Below, in pieces: positions 45,986 through 58,680 of a DNA stretch of 64,000 bases. The first letter of the stretch is position 1. Each line of letters opens with the position of its first letter. This stretch comes from Spisula solida. Lineage: Eukaryota; Mollusca; Bivalvia; Venerida; Mactridae. The notes under the pieces are model-generated. The model ran no database searches. It saw only the letters and a program-made list of their open reading frames with translations, and had not been told where the DNA came from. The position numbers and the translations under genes were made by a program. The stretch is taken from assembly GCA_947247005.1 (NCBI GenBank), contig OX365954.1:1690001-1754000 (forward strand), written 5' to 3'.

Positions 45986-48550
45986 GGACTCAGTTGATAC
46001 ATTCAGACATATTAAACAATATTCGCACAAAGACAACTGCATCCTACGTAAGGAATTATGAAACGTATTACAAAGAAGAACAAATAGTTACATCGCATAA
46101 TCAAAGAGGAGGAATTGTTCAATTTGATTCAGAAATACATTACCGCTGGTAAAACTAATCATTCGCAAGCTTTATAATGTGATCTCGTTCTAATGAGTTA
46201 CGCAGCAAGAAACAGATGTCTTCCGTGAAAAGTCTTTGATCCACGCGGAAGCACGTAGTCATAATTATAAATGATATTGCATAAAGCATATTTAAAAATG
46301 TAATTGCACTCAATAGAAACAGCCGAGCACAAAATGCATTATTTTAAAGGACCAGTGCACAAAATGTTAGCTTTGCTTGAATGTGGCCCCGGTCAAAATA
46401 ACCAATAATAAGACATGCTGTATTGGACTGTACTATAGAGATACTTTCGGCGTATCAAAGTATAGTTTAGCCTTGTATACACTAGTGCCCTGTTGTATGT
46501 GTTGAATGTGGCCCCTAGTTCGTCTTTCAACTTAAAGGACAATATCTGATTTTAAGCTCCAAGACCAATAACAATACTAATTTCCAAAGTAAAATAATCA
46601 GTCAGAAAGTATAATATCTCATTATTCTGTTAATTATCCCCTGTCCGATTCATTATTATCGTTTAATTCAATCTCATTAAAATCAGACTTAAGTTGAGTG
46701 CTGCCTTCCCTGTCTGACTTAATATAATATTTTAACATTTGCTATATTCCTGTACGCTGAGAGAGATCTGACTACACTCCGTAAGAGGTCATGTTCAACC
46801 TTGACGCACAATGACGTAACGTAGCCTCAACAGTTTCTCACCGTACTTTGAAATATGTGAAAGAAGCGATTTGATTGAATGACGTAAAGTTCACTTCGAC
46901 ATGACCACATACGGTGTGTCGCCAGATCCTGTATCAGCGTCAAGTTGTTGGGCGTAATATGGGTCTGATTTTAATGAGATTGCATATAATTGATAACCAT
47001 TTAAAATCATACAGCATTTATACGTGTACAGTAACTTGACCGTACATACAAAGTGTACAATGTAGCATCCTTCTATAGAAAACAAGATGTTCTTGGAGAT
47101 GAAAAATTGAATACGACGTCAATGACCTGTTATTCTTCTTATCAAATATGTTAGTGATGCATGTCTTTTAACTGTTATTGTGAACATAAAGAAACGTATT
47201 AGGTTAACGCGTTGTCACGTTGTCATTATTAATCAAGTTTAATAATGTTGAACTGATTGAAATTCCGCCAATTACGTGTATTATCATAACAAGCTAACAA
47301 AAATGTCGAGATTTATTTTGGAATTATTTTTAAATTATTTTGTATGTAATAAAATGAAAAAAAGCCAAAATAAAGTATAACGTATAAAGAGAGTACTTAT
47401 TAGGCAATATGAATTTGAAATAGTGTGTCGAAAGATAGTCTAATTAAATTAAGTGTATAATCTATGTGTCTTGATTTGGTGGTGAATAAGTACATTTTGT
47501 TATTAGCTTAGTTAAATGGAGCATTATATTTTGTATGTATAAAAGCAATTATTAAACACAATATTTGGTTCTTGACAATCAACATACACACATTAACACG
47601 CGCACACAGGCTCACACACAACTTGTTAACGATCCTTCCAAAAGCACCCATTAAACTTTAAGTCATTTCGGTACTTTAGTGTGACATCGCCAAAAACCTC
47701 AGGTGTCATACGCTACTGTGATGTACTTATTTTATTATTCATGAGATATTTCGCAAAACTGTAGCAGTAATTTAATATAATTTATAATTACCGCACACAA
47801 TCAATAAAGATACACGTAAATTGTTTACGTTTAACAAAAAAAACTAGAACTATGTCAAAAGGACACGGATGCCTCAGATTGCCATTTGACAAGTCAAGGA
47901 CCACAACTCTTGAAGTATTGTTTGAAGCTGACATAAATCCTAGATGCGCAATTACGCACAGTGACTATTAATATTCCCGTGATACTTGATGACTGTATTT
48001 GAAATAGTGTCAGCGTTATGTTCTTCACAAGACGAATATTATTGTTTTAAGGACCACACCGTCCTAAATCAATACTGAATGCCTTTAGAAAATACCTAGA
48101 TTTGCACATACTAACTTACAAATCCTTTGAAGATTAATGACTGTCGACCAAACGTGTGTAGTGTTACGAACATTTTTGGAAGGATGCATGTTTCGATTAA
48201 TGACCTTTGGTGGGGCATAAAACTCGCAAACGAAGGTGGAAAGTTTTATAAAGTAAACTGTAATTTTTTTATTATTACAATACTAGGACATATATACATA
48301 CGTACGTTGTAAAATATGTTCACTTGTTTCTTGATTAAACAAAGGTGATGTTTCCAAAAAGATGTTTCGTAAATTATTAGCCGCTTTGTATACATCGAAA
48401 AAATAAGTTTTATGTGCGCGAAGCACTGGCAGTTTCTCTGAAAAAAGTATTTAGCGATGGTCATAAAAGCATAAAACAGTGATAGATATTCACTTGCAAT
48501 GTTTATTTTGCTTTAGAGATTTTGGTCCTTAACAGAAAACATGGATCGTG
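45986..48550. other. Non-coding stretch with fragment of repeat X
   Basis: GAGTGCTGCCTTCCCTGTCT at about 46697-46716, followed by GACTTAATATAAT, is the terminal block of repeat X. GGACACGGATGCCTCAGATT at 47862 looks like another short dispersed repeat. Open frames at 46891-47085 and 48127-48464 lack family patterns. Confidence 0.4.
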
Positions 48551-48694
48551 GGTGGTCTTCAGTATTGATCTTACTTGACCTAAGGATAAGAACAACCAAT
48601 CAGATCACATCATATTAAACTCTTAATCAGTAACAGGCGATATGATTGGCTATCCTTATTCTCAAATTAGATAAGATCAATATTGAATACCACC
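48551..48694. mobile_element. Fold-back element (144 bp)
   Basis: GGTGGTCTTCAGTATTGATC, continuing TTA, is mirrored by the right end (minus strand GGTGGTATTCAATATTGATC). Inner parts AACCAATCAGAT and ATATGATTGGCT also pair, so nearly the whole element can form one hairpin. MITE-like; target duplication not defined. Confidence 0.75.
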
Positions 48695-48929
48695 CCAGGT
48701 GGAGTTTAAGTATTCTTACTCTTTGGTGTTAGGCGATATATTAATAAGAAGTTTCATCTATACTTATAGGAGCATTGTGCTGACATTGATACCAGAATAT
48801 GTAGTGGTGACTGGGATTGTTCATGTTATGGAATGTATACTTGTAGAGACATGAGATGTTTATCATTCGAATCTATATTGGCAGGTAAGTGCGACAAAGT
48901 TAATAATCAACAAGTCACTAAGAATTGCA

Positions 48930-49170
48930 AGCAAAACAGAGGTCCCCTACCGGTTTTAAGCCATGACCATTTTCAATGTTTTTGTTGCCATTGTAACCAC
49001 ATTTTTTGTCAAAATAAAAAATATTTTGACGTGCATAATCCCCTTATTACCCCCCTATCCACATACCAATTTTCATCCACCGAGCTTGGTAACTGTTTGA
49101 GTTATGCCAGGATCCTGACTTTGGACGGACGGACGGACAAACAGACAGACACTAGGGGGTTTATAACGAT
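48930..49170 (+). repeat. Dispersed GGAC-bearing repeat
   Basis: GGTCCCCTACCGGTTTTAAG to TTTTCATCCACCGAGCTTGG followed by (GGAC)4 and AGACAGACAC. This layout, ending in tandem GGAC, matches a class of short repeats common in molluscs. A perfect B-box-like GGGTTCGATCCCA lies just downstream at 49229-49241. Confidence 0.45.
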
Positions 49171-49489
49171 AAACGATATGCTTTATACATTGAATAGTCG
49201 ATCGTTTTGGGCAATATGTATTATATATATACTAGTATCGGGTTCGATCCCAGATATCGACAAAATCGGTCCAGGTATATATGATATGATTGACGCTTAG
49301 CATAGTTAGTTCAAGGTAATTGCGGGTTCGCACCGTGTCAGGATATAATGCGACTTATGGGTAGTCTTCACCTGTTAACCTATAAGACTAAAATGCATAC
49401 CACTGGCTAAATAAATTAACTTCCTTACTGAGCTTTTAGCAGTTAAGCCATCCTTTGACATTTTAACTTCCCCTGGTCATTGGGCTACC

Positions 49490-49745
49490 TATGGAAACCT
49501 GCGTTCGAGTCTCCATGAGGAGACTATTTCTGTCTCGTTGGGTGTGCAGTCAACACCGCGGTGCAGCGCCCAGGACTATCGAAGATGTTCAGCCACAGCC
49601 CTTACAGGTACCAATTCACACCTTCGTTGAGTGAAGCATGTGGGTTATTCTTGTTCAGAGAAATTAAGCTGTGGTCCAGACGGGGATTGAACCCGGGACC
49701 TATCGATCCCGAAGCGCGCGCCCTACATCTAGGCCACCGCTCCCT
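49490..49745 (-). mobile_element. tRNA-headed SINE, minus strand
   Basis: On the minus strand the head reads GAGCGGTGGCCTAGATGTAG (A box) and, about 35 bp on, GGGTTCAATCCCCG (B box, 49681-49694). The body runs through GGTGTGAATTGGTACCTG and TGTTGACTGCACACCCAACG to about 49490. The 78-codon plus-strand frame over it is spurious. Confidence 0.65.
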
Positions 49746-50407
49746 ACGTTGTCATTATGTTGACGTTCAAGGACTGCTGGGAGGTCCGGTGTTATGATAA
49801 TACATCAATATCGAAATGCAAAGTCCATGTTATATATATGTAGCAGGAACTAAAACGAACTCTAAATCAAGACTTAATCGTTTGTTTGTGCAATGCGCCC
49901 AGGATAATAAGAAAGGCGGGGAATATTGGTGGATTAATTAGATGTGCACGATTGATCAGTGATGTACAATGCTGACCTTATCTGTTTACTTAGGTAATTT
50001 GTTAAACCAGTTTTGCAACAGTTGACCAAGCCGAATAATGGTTGTAAATATCACGGTATCCTGGGCGCACTATAACACGGAGATAATTATCTAGTCTCAA
50101 AAGACAACATCGTTACCAATCATATTTGTATTTACGAAGTTAAGAAGGTTGCCAGACAGCTAATCCATCTGTGTCCAAGATATGTCCCAAAGGGGACTTA
50201 TTCTAATAGGTTGAAGGAGGTTATCAACCTATGCAGATGATTGAACAAAAGCAATCGTTTATATTGTAGCAAGATAGACCAAATTGTATGGTCATCGTTG
50301 CGATCGTTATTGGCAGAAAGTCATTTCTAGAAAACATATCATTTTCTCAGCACACACAAACGCGTCATGTTGATTAAATGTTACTTGTGGCCATATTATC
50401 TAATTGT
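49746..50407. other. Non-coding stretch
   Basis: AT-rich. GGTTGAAGGAGGTTATCAACC at 50201-50221 can form a small hairpin. No gene. Confidence 0.35.
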
Positions 50408-50480
50408 CTAAAATCAATCAAGACAAACTCCAGGATTTATCGACGTTTCGACTACATTTACAAGTCTTCTTCAGGAATAT
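50408..50480 (-). ncRNA. Hammerhead-ribozyme-like motif of Penelope-like element type
   Basis: On the minus strand CTGAAGA (50474-50468) fits the C-U-G-A-N-G-A core. It is followed by a stem II candidate GACT and AGTC around a short loop, then GAAA at 50448-50445 and CGTCGATAAATCC. Hammerhead motifs with this order are known in Penelope-like retroelements. Two weak points: an extra A lies between the core and stem II, and stem III is very short or undefined. A truncated relative is at 10996-11030. No Penelope RT or GIY-YIG coding sequence was found nearby. Confidence 0.45.
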
Positions 50481-52109
50481 AAATACAAAGATAAACAACG
50501 TTATGAGTTATGTTATTGTCATATTCGTACTTGTTTTCAGGCGCAGTTCAGCCAACAGAGATTCCCGAGGAAACCGGTCAGTGGTTTGATACACCGTATG
50601 ATTCCTGGACAAAATAATCTTTACATATCAATCCCGATTTGACAATGTATGCGTTTTATTTATGGATGGACAATCAACACTACAAACAATGACGGTAAAA
50701 GGTGCAAGTAACGGACATGAAGTTTGTACACGGAAGGAACACAATACGTTGATCCTTATTGTTTAAAGCGCACAACCTCTAGATCTAGTATAATAACACA
50801 ATACTTCAAATTTGTATAAAATATACTTGCATATTTGTAAAGCATGTGTGAATACTTTTTATGAGTGTATATTATGGCATCCATATATCGAAAAAAATAA
50901 ATTGCTTCTTATATATCGAACCTATTTCAATGTCATTTATAAATCATGATTGTATTTTACAGGAAATATATGCATGTATTTACTCATCTTCACTACCATT
51001 AGATATATCTCTTCTGCTTTTGATAGCAATATTTATGACATTATTGCAGTACTGTAGTATTTCATGTGGCTGTAATCTGTATTCGGTCTATTGCCAGAAA
51101 ATACAAACGGTGACATAAATATAGTCGAACCGGTAAGAAGTCAATATTAATGAGTCTTAATTGGTTGAAATGTTTTATATATCGGACCGAGTCACCTTCC
51201 CTAAGCCACTTACGAGGAATTATCCAATTATCTTTAAAAAGTGGTTTTTTTATCAAATCGGAATGAAAATTGCCCAAAAAGCGACTTCAATATATTACTG
51301 AAATCCAACTCAAATAATTTATTCTAACACAACCAACAGTTTCACCTATATAAACATACAGGATACCGAGATGTGCATGAATTACCGATGAAACACAGTT
51401 ACGACAAATAACCAATAGCGTTCCAAGGAAGAAAACAGTGCAATGGTTACTATATACTGATGTGTTGTCAAAAACGGTATATTGGCTATATTAGAATCGA
51501 AATAATTAATATGTACCTCTGATTGATCTACAATAATGCACTTGTTCGGATGCTACGCACTCGTTACTACGCATCCAAACTCGTGAAAGTGCTTAATTCT
51601 ACAATAAAACACAGGTACATATTCGTTGTTTCTTAAATAAAACACCCTTTGTATGAACAGTTGCATGCTACCATCGCAACACATAAATTACTATGTGGCC
51701 GACTGCAGACTTTTTCAGTAAAACTTATTACTAGTACATTATTGCTGCTGGTTACAGTGTTTCGTCATTTAGAAATGCAGGAATACGCCCGTATGTTGCC
51801 TAACATCATATGACATCTGGGTGAAACTTCAAGGTCATATCCGGTATATTCGTCATTTTATGAATAATTATATGAGTTACTGTTGTCATATTATATTTTA
51901 ACGTCACAAGTTTTCAGTCGTACACGTATTCCATGGATCTCAATACCAAAAACAGGAGCGTCGTGATGGCCCTATATCGCTCACCTGAGAAACATTGCTT
52001 TTGTTACATACCAAATGCAACAAATGAAACAAGACTGTTCCATATCTCTCAAATAACTTCAACTAATTTATACTAGTAGTACTGTTTAGGCTTGGCATTA
52101 TTTGTTATA
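50481..52109. other. Non-coding stretch with one hairpin
   Basis: CACTTGTTCGGATGC and GCATCCAAACTCGTG at about 51540-51588 form a hairpin around CTCGTTACTAC, related to the CACGAGT hairpins at 8857 and 38521. Frames at 50861-51277 are not recognisable. Confidence 0.45.
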
Positions 52110-52111
52110 TA

Positions 52112-52990
52112 CACTCATTAAAAGTTATAAGTACATCAACACAGTAAATAGCGATATATGCAAATAGTGTATATCATTTTGCTCTAGCGTGAAATATTAC
52201 ACAATGTAGAACTACAAAATGTAGGATATTATGTTTATTTTTAAGTTATTATGTTATATTGTTAGTAGTTAAGTTTTGTAAGTCTCCGTATCGTAGATGT
52301 GGGGTTTATTACTTAGAAAATGCACGTCGATCGGTCGGTTGGTGAAGTAAATGTTTTCCGATCAATGACTTAAGAACGGTCGGACCTAGAACCCACAAAC
52401 TTTCAGTGGAGATTGTTCATCATCAGTAGATGACCCCTATCGATTTAGAGATCGCTATCATGGTTCAAAGGTCAAAATTACCATGACCTTCGAATACACA
52501 ACAGTTTTTGATCCACAACGTAGGAACGGTGGGTTCTAAGATTGTACAACTTCGCAGACATGTAGCTGATCACCAGCAAAGGACTTCTACAAATTTGTAG
52601 GTCAATATGTCAAAGGTCAAGGTCCGAATGGCCTGAAGTATACATGACTATTCAGTTGCCATGAGACATGCATGTTTCACAAACATCTCTTGTTCTTTCT
52701 GTAATCGGAATTATTCAGATTTTATGTTTTTTGGGGTTTTGGTATTGCTGGACAATGTGTAGTCAACAATTCAAGACATTGTACAATACGCCGTGTTGTG
52801 CACGTGCATTTTTCTGAATTAGGAGGGTACACGGTTCACTGCTTACACCAAGCCAAATACAAATATCCAATTATCGGACATTGTTGTTATACTACTATCA
52901 TGAACACATGACAAAAATGAACAAAATACCATGTATAATAAAAAAGATACAAGCGTAACAAGTTGGTGTACTTATAACTTTTAATGAGTG
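52112..52990. mobile_element. TIR element (879 bp, TA-flanked, CACTCATTAAAAG end)
   Basis: The left end CACTCATTAAAAGTTATAAG (then TACATCAAC) is mirrored at the right end (CACTCATTAAAAGTTATAAG then TACACCAAC on the minus strand). TA flanks lie at 52110-52111 and 52991-52992. The interior contains a separate repeat, about 52318-52640, whose words (CAAAGGTCAAGGTC, CATCAGTAGATGA) recur at 59900-60050. No transposase. Confidence 0.85.
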
Positions 52991-53039
52991 TAGACAAACA
53001 TTCTAACAAAGCTTCATGAAGATCGGGTCATAATTGTGT

Positions 53040-53420
53040 CCCTAACGTGTTCAAAAATTTCTTCAAAGAATTGACATAGTGACCTAGTTTTTGACCCCAG
53101 ATGAAACAGTTTCAAACTTGACCTAGATTCCATAAAGACAAACCTTCTAACCATGTTTCATGAAGATTGAGCCATGATAATGTCCTCTTAAGGATTGACA
53201 AGCTTTTTCTAAGATTTGACCTAGTTTTGACTCCACATGACCCGGTTTCAAACTTGATCTAGGTTTTATAGTCAAACATTCTGACAAATGTTCATGTAGA
53301 AGATTGGCCAATAAATATGGCTTCTGGTATGTTCACAGGAAATTGTGAACGGACGGACGGACGACGAGTGAAGAGCGATTACAAAAGCTCACCCTGTCAC
53401 TTTGTGACAGATGGGCTAAA
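53040..53420 (+). repeat. GACCTAG repeat, two 137-bp monomers plus terminal hairpin
   Basis: TGACCTAGTTTTTGACCCC starts the first monomer at 53080 and GACCTAGTTTTGACTCC the second at 53218. Each continues with GTTTCAAACTTGA(C/T)CTAG and a TTCATG(A/T)AGA block. The end holds GGACGGACGGACG and the hairpin AGCTCACCCTGTCAC TT TGTGACAGATGGGCT. Single monomers occur at 10785 and 12365. Confidence 0.75.
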
Positions 53421-54334
53421 AAACAACAGACAACGATACGAGGTATTTGACCAACTTCCAGAAATTCAAAAATGAAATAAATCACCGGAATAATCCATTT
53501 AGAGGCTTTAAATTCTAATTATATCTTATTTGAATTTTTATTGGGGGCAACCAAACCACTGGCAAAGAGCATAAGCCTTTTTGTAGACAGCATTGACAGG
53601 TATCGCAAGTATAAAAATAATCGATATATGTGTATACACTGATGGTGATGACAAACAGGCCTATTGAAATTGCAAGATGTGTCAAACATACCTTTATGCC
53701 GTAGCGACTTTAGTTTCGCGGAATTCGCGGTCGTTATGCTTCCGCGAAAATTTGTAGCCGCGAATATGCCGACGGTATGAAGAACGCGAAATATTGTATC
53801 CGCGAAAGTATCTAGGAATACAGTATCACTTAGTGTAGTGTTTCATAAAATCAGCATGGTGTTAAAGAGTGTAGTGTGGGTCGTACTGGTGGATTGGAGA
53901 TGAACGCGTCATCGACAGGTGCGCATTCCCACAGTAAGCGCTTTCAGCTAGCAAGACGAATTAACGTACGACCATCGTGTAGCAATTCTACTCATCTTTA
54001 GGAACATAACCAACATCCGTGGTTGTGGAATGTATTCAAATCTAATATATCAAGGTAGGTGCTATAAAATGAAACAGTTGAAAAGTGCTGGATATGACAA
54101 CAAACCGACAAAGTCTGATCCTAAACAAGAAATCAACAAAGAACATTGGTCAATGATAATCACAGAGCCCTCCTACGCTCATTGTGGCAGATTACACCGC
54201 TCACGGGATGCGGGCTGGCTAAGTCATTCATAGTCTATGGGAGACGTCCGTCTTGGGATAGATGAGCAGTCCGGGCGATGAGTACCTAATCATCGAAACT
54301 GAACTGGTGACAATATCGAAGATACAAGGGCATA
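53421..54334. other. Non-coding stretch with CGCGAA words
   Basis: TTTCGCGGAATTCGCGG, TTCCGCGAAAA, AACGCGAAAT and TCCGCGAAAG cluster at 53714-53808, forming a short interspersed repeat region. No gene is recognised. Confidence 0.4.
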
Positions 54335-54336
54335 TA

Positions 54337-54566
54337 CAGGGTGTTAAAAAAGTTTGTTCTCAATGGTTGAGTTTCAATATTTTATTTTTCTGACTTCATA
54401 AGACTTTAAAATTTCCAGGCTAAAATCAAGTGTTCTATCGTTGTTCTAATTTGTCTGGCACTAAATGAAGCTATTAGAGCTAAAAATTAACATTGTCTAC
54501 TGCATCCATAGCTCAAATAAAACTTTATGAATTAACATTTTGAGAATGAACTTTTTTAACACCCTG
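54337..54566. mobile_element. MITE (230 bp, TA-flanked, CAGGGTG end)
   Basis: CAGGGTGTTAAAAAAGTTTG, then TTCTCAA, is mirrored at 54540-54566 with one mismatch. TA lies on both sides (54335-54336 and 54567-54568). Tc1/mariner-type by ends and target site; no coding capacity. Confidence 0.85.
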
Positions 54567-54729
54567 TATATCTAGATTTAAATCACTAACATATTCCTAA
54601 ATAAGTAGCCAAACATATTACAAAGAAATTAAACTCCAGTTTATTTTAATGACAAAGGGTAATCGGACAGGGACGGCATGAACATACCATAAACATCAAG
54701 CTTTAATGTCAGTCAAGCATATTGTAGCA

Positions 54730-55138
54730 CCTTTATGTAGCTGTAGTCTGTGACCTTTGTCCCAACCGGCCCACTTAAAATCTAAAACGGCGTTTTCTCA
54801 TTTATAAGCTACCTACACAGCACGATTCATCATGAAATCTCATTGCTAACTGAAATTACAAAGCGGACACAGTTTATTCCTATCTTAAGTAATATTAAAT
54901 TATATCATGATATCTCATTACTAACTGAAGTTATAGAGCGGAAACGTTAGTTTTTGAGTAACAGTTACATTGACCCGACCAGTCCAATTGGCAATCCCTA
55001 GCAACGTTTTCATATAAGCTACCTATACCGCAAGTTTTGATATCTCATTCCTTACTGAAATAATAGAGCGGAATCGTTTTTCTTGCTTTTGTTAGAGTGA
55101 CAACTGGTCCCACTGTAAATCCCGTAAGGTTTTACATC
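54730..55138 (+). repeat. Irregular repeat with AAGCTACCTACAC and GAGCGGA words
   Basis: Three related segments (starting near 54832, 54907 and 55038) carry ATCTCATT-x-CTAACTGAA and A(A/G)AGCGGA. AAGCTACCTACACAGCA and variants occur at 54808, 55016 and 55291. The MITE at 55139-55288 interrupts the last segment. Confidence 0.5.
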
Positions 55139-55288
55139 AGGCCTTTTCGACTGGGCTGATTCGTGAAGCAAGTTTTAGCCTGGTTCCCATCCCCACAATC
55201 ACAGCACTACTATAGTAATGCAACTTTAAAATTAGAACGGGAACCAGACTGTAACCTGCTCCACGACACAGCCCAGTCGAAAAGGCCT
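55139..55288. mobile_element. MITE with AGGCCTTTTCGACTGGGCTG ends (150 bp)
   Basis: The 20-bp end is a perfect inverted pair, and the similarity extends to about 50 bp on each side (through CTGGTTCCC), leaving a loop of about 50 bp. It lies inside the surrounding repeat. No clear target duplication. Confidence 0.85.
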
Positions 55289-56159
55289 ATTAACTACCTA
55301 CACAGCAAGTCGGGTGAAGTTTTTTAACAGCAAGATGTGTTTTTTCGTGTTTTAGTGACATACGAAAACATGAGTAAACCCGAATACAATTGGTATGCTA
55401 TCCACAGGAAATACAGACGTTATTATTATTGTAAGAGTACATATTAATATCGTAGAACGATAGTTAAACTGAACCTTAATTTCGTTTGCCATGGCAACCA
55501 AACATCTACATGGATTTTAATTATTTATAATTAATTATTTTTAGAATGGATCACTAAAGGAACATTGTTACCTATTTGTGATAACATCCAGTCTGTACCT
55601 TTAGACAAACATATTTTATTATTGTTATATAGGGAAAAACGAGCCCAACCAAGTGGTGACCATGTCTTTTTGACGTATCATGACAAAAATATCAATTTTC
55701 CACCCAACAACTCTTTTTATTATATTATTAGGACATCAGACCAGTGATTACATTGTGATGATAACAAGGAACATTCCTGTGAAGGTTGGTTGAAATTGGA
55801 CAAGTGCTTTAGGAGAAGAAGTCGTTTGAATGAATTGCTGACAGACGGACGCACAGACGGACACACAAAACCTAACCCTGTCACTATGTGTTATTAAAAA
55901 ATCACTGAATAGCGCTATAGGCCTTTTTTGTTATACAGTCGTCTTTGTGTAGTTGGTATGTGATGTGTTGGTGTTTTCTGTGCTCGACTGTTTAGGTTGG
56001 AAGCTGCCTTCCCTTTTCGATTATGTATTAACTTGTTGATTCATCAATTACTTAATAGTTTACACTTAAAGTGTTGGTATATTATTAGGAGCTATTCATT
56101 TAATTCATAAGCGAAATGAGTTTGGAGTTCAAGTTGTTGCCTTTTCTTGGGTTATTTAA
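55289..56159. other. Non-coding stretch with fragments of dispersed repeats
   Basis: At 55750-55900 a repeat ends in GACAGACGGACGCACAGACG and CCTGTCACTATGTG, similar to the end of the 53040-53420 repeat. GCTGCCTTCCCTTTTCGATT at 55997 is a degraded end of repeat X. No gene. Confidence 0.45.
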
Positions 56160-56680
56160 CTTTTTTATTCCCGATATACAGGTAGTTACAATATATGCAC
56201 ATACATATTTAATATAACATTACAGATTAAGATATATAGTACGTTATGACAATGTAGAATATAGCAACATAATTATAGTAATGCATAAACAGTAACTGCA
56301 CTTAATAAGGGGTAATTTCAGAAAAAAAATCCAAAAGGGGAAATAATAAACAAAAATAAAGAAAAAAAATTACAAAACAATCCATTTTTCAATATCCTTT
56401 TAACTTTATTTTTTGTGAATGCTATTAGTTCTTCTAATCTTCTCTCTGTTATTAAATTTTGAAAATATAAAATGCTCGGTGTTTCATTAGTATTTTTGCG
56501 TTTGAAGATAAAATATTTAGCAAGAAGTAAAAGGAAATTAATGGTTGTGTTTATGTTTTTATTTTCTGAGTAGTAGTTACAAAAGGAGATCATTTCGAAA
56601 CTTGATTTTATATTTTTATTGAAAGTATGGTTAATGAACAATTCGACGTCTTTTCAAAATTCCTCAACAATATGACATTC

Positions 56681-57573
56681 CTAGAACATGTGTGAAGTCG
56701 AGTCACTGAACATGGAACAAAAATCACTTGATGGTATAGAACAATATTTATGAGGAAATGAATTATCGGGGAGTATTCTCAAAATATATTTATGTTGAAA
56801 TGCTCTTAATTCTGGGTCGATAGTACATCTAAATGAACACTGAAAGATACGGTCCCATTTGAGTTCTATACTATTAAAGGTATTCTCCCATTTGGACAAT
56901 TATTTATTTAAAGTAGCTGGCTTATTGTTTTTTTTTAATAAATGATTTGTAAACAATTTTACTAACTTTTAGGTCAGTGTCTAGGACTGAAATATGGTAT
57001 GTAGGTTGTGTGTATGATATTGGTTCTTCTGTTAGTTTTGTTTTCATTTCTTCTGGTATACAACTTATAAGTGATTGATAGTTTAGGTATTCTGTCTCTG
57101 GTAAATCATATAGCCATTTAATTTGATTAAATGTATATAATCTCTTTATTTTATAGTCTGTGATATGTTCTAAAAATAAGACCCGTTTTGGTACCATTTT
57201 TTGTAAATTTTTTAAATTGTGAGTTCATCCAAAGTATTATCTTTGATAGTACTGGAGGATGTGTGTCTTAGGTCATGCTAAACCAACCACTTAGTACTTG
57301 TTTAAGAAATTGTGATTTTATGTTTAAGCATTTCGTACCGTTGGGGTCAATGTTAGATTTAAATATTAATTCGTCTCCACATTTTTGAAAGTCTGATCTG
57401 TCAATTTCACTCAGTTTTGAATTCCGCTTAAGGAAACGTTTCACCCAACTTGCTTTTAGTGAATTGTTTAGTGACCAAATATCAATCACCTTCAATCTAC
57501 CATCTATATAGTCCTGGGTAATTTGTTTTCGTTGAATTTTGTCTGGTTTTGAATTCCATAAAAAACTAAACAC
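56681..57573 (-). pseudogene. LINE I C-terminal domain
   Basis: FSFLWNSKPDKIQRKQITQD and GRLKVIDIWSLNNSLKASWV are the standard post-RT block (F-x-W-x-x-K-x-D-K-I, then G-x-L-x-x). It is followed by EHITDYKIKRLYTFNQIKWL, KWENTFNSIELKWDRIFQC and RAFQHKYILRILPDN. Frameshifts occur near 57240 and 56910. This is the usual end of L1/Tx1-type ORF2. Confidence 0.8.
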
Positions 57574-57635
57574 ACTTGTTTCAAATTCTTTTAGGATCTT
57601 ATTTGAAGGACTTTCTAGAACAGTTATTGGGTATA

Positions 57636-58680
57636 TTAGTTTTGGAATTGCAGATGTTTTAGGACTGTTATTTTACCTATCATTGTCATGTTTCGTTTAC
57701 TCCAGTATTTTAGACATTGGGTAAATGCTTCTATCTTAGGTCTTATATTGTTATCGAGCATACATTGTTTGTTATTGTTGAACGTTATTCCTAATACAGA
57801 GTTTGATGTCCAATTGAATTGTTTTTCTTTACAAAATATTGTGTTTCGGTGTCTTATGACCCTATACACAGTACGTTACATTTATGCGTATTCAATTGTA
57901 GTCCTGATATTTTGGCAAATGCTTCTAGTGTTTTGATTAGGCTTTCAAAAGAATATTTTGATCCATCAAGTGGAAAACTAGCGTCGTCCGCAAAAAGAGA
58001 TTGTTTTATTTCGATTCCGTTATTGTAATTCCTTTTTAATCATTGTTGTTATTTATAATTATAGACGGGATTTCGAGACAGATAATAAAAAGGTAAGGAG
58101 ATAATGGCGCCCTTGACGAACTCCTTTTTCTATGTCTTGACATATATCTATTGTTAGTAACACTCGCGCTAGCTTCGTTGTTTATGACTTGTATCCATTT
58201 TATAATTGAATCACTCAATTTAAAGCTTTCAGTGTCTTCCAGATGAAATTATGATTTTTGTTTTTGATACGTTTGATCGACTTTTCGGAAGTTCTCTTTT
58301 TTTCCAAATTCGCAAAATATGCGGTTGCCGTCGATCCATTCGGCTTTCGATCGAAGTAGAATCCCTTTCATTTTTTCATCATTAAAATTTTCAAGTTTTT
58401 GTTTTTCTGACATTAATCTATGTTTTAGAGTTTCATCTTTCGGGTTCGTATTTATATCACTTTCAATATATTTTATGTTTGATTGTATTTTGAGTTCTTC
58501 TTTATATTTTGCTTTCTTTCGTTTAGAAGCATATTTCATTGATGCGTTACGTATTATGCCTTTTATTAGTTCCAAACGTGTATTTGGATTCGCGTTTTTG
58601 TTATTACAGACTAGTTCTCGAATAGCATTTTCGATCAAATTTGTGTAGTCTTTTTCTATTAGGTACGAATTGTTAAGTTT
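57636..58680 (-). pseudogene. LINE I linker and reverse transcriptase
   Basis: The linker (PGYFKLNNSYLIEKDYTNLI to RKVDQTYQK) is rich in basic helices. RT resumes at IIKWIQVINNEASASVTNN and APLSPYLFIICLEI (motif B), then NGIEIKQSLFADDASFPLDG (motif C FADD, about 57985) and AKISGLQLNTHKCNVLCIGS. The thumb gives WTSNSVLGITFNNN and MTMIGKITVLKHL. The part with motif A between about 58249 and 58218 is deleted. Three frames are used. Confidence 0.85.

Noticed and set aside
48833..49300. 155-codon plus-strand frame with several Cys and His, considered as a zinc-finger protein
   Set aside because: Its centre is a dispersed GGAC-bearing repeat and the Cys/His spacing is irregular.
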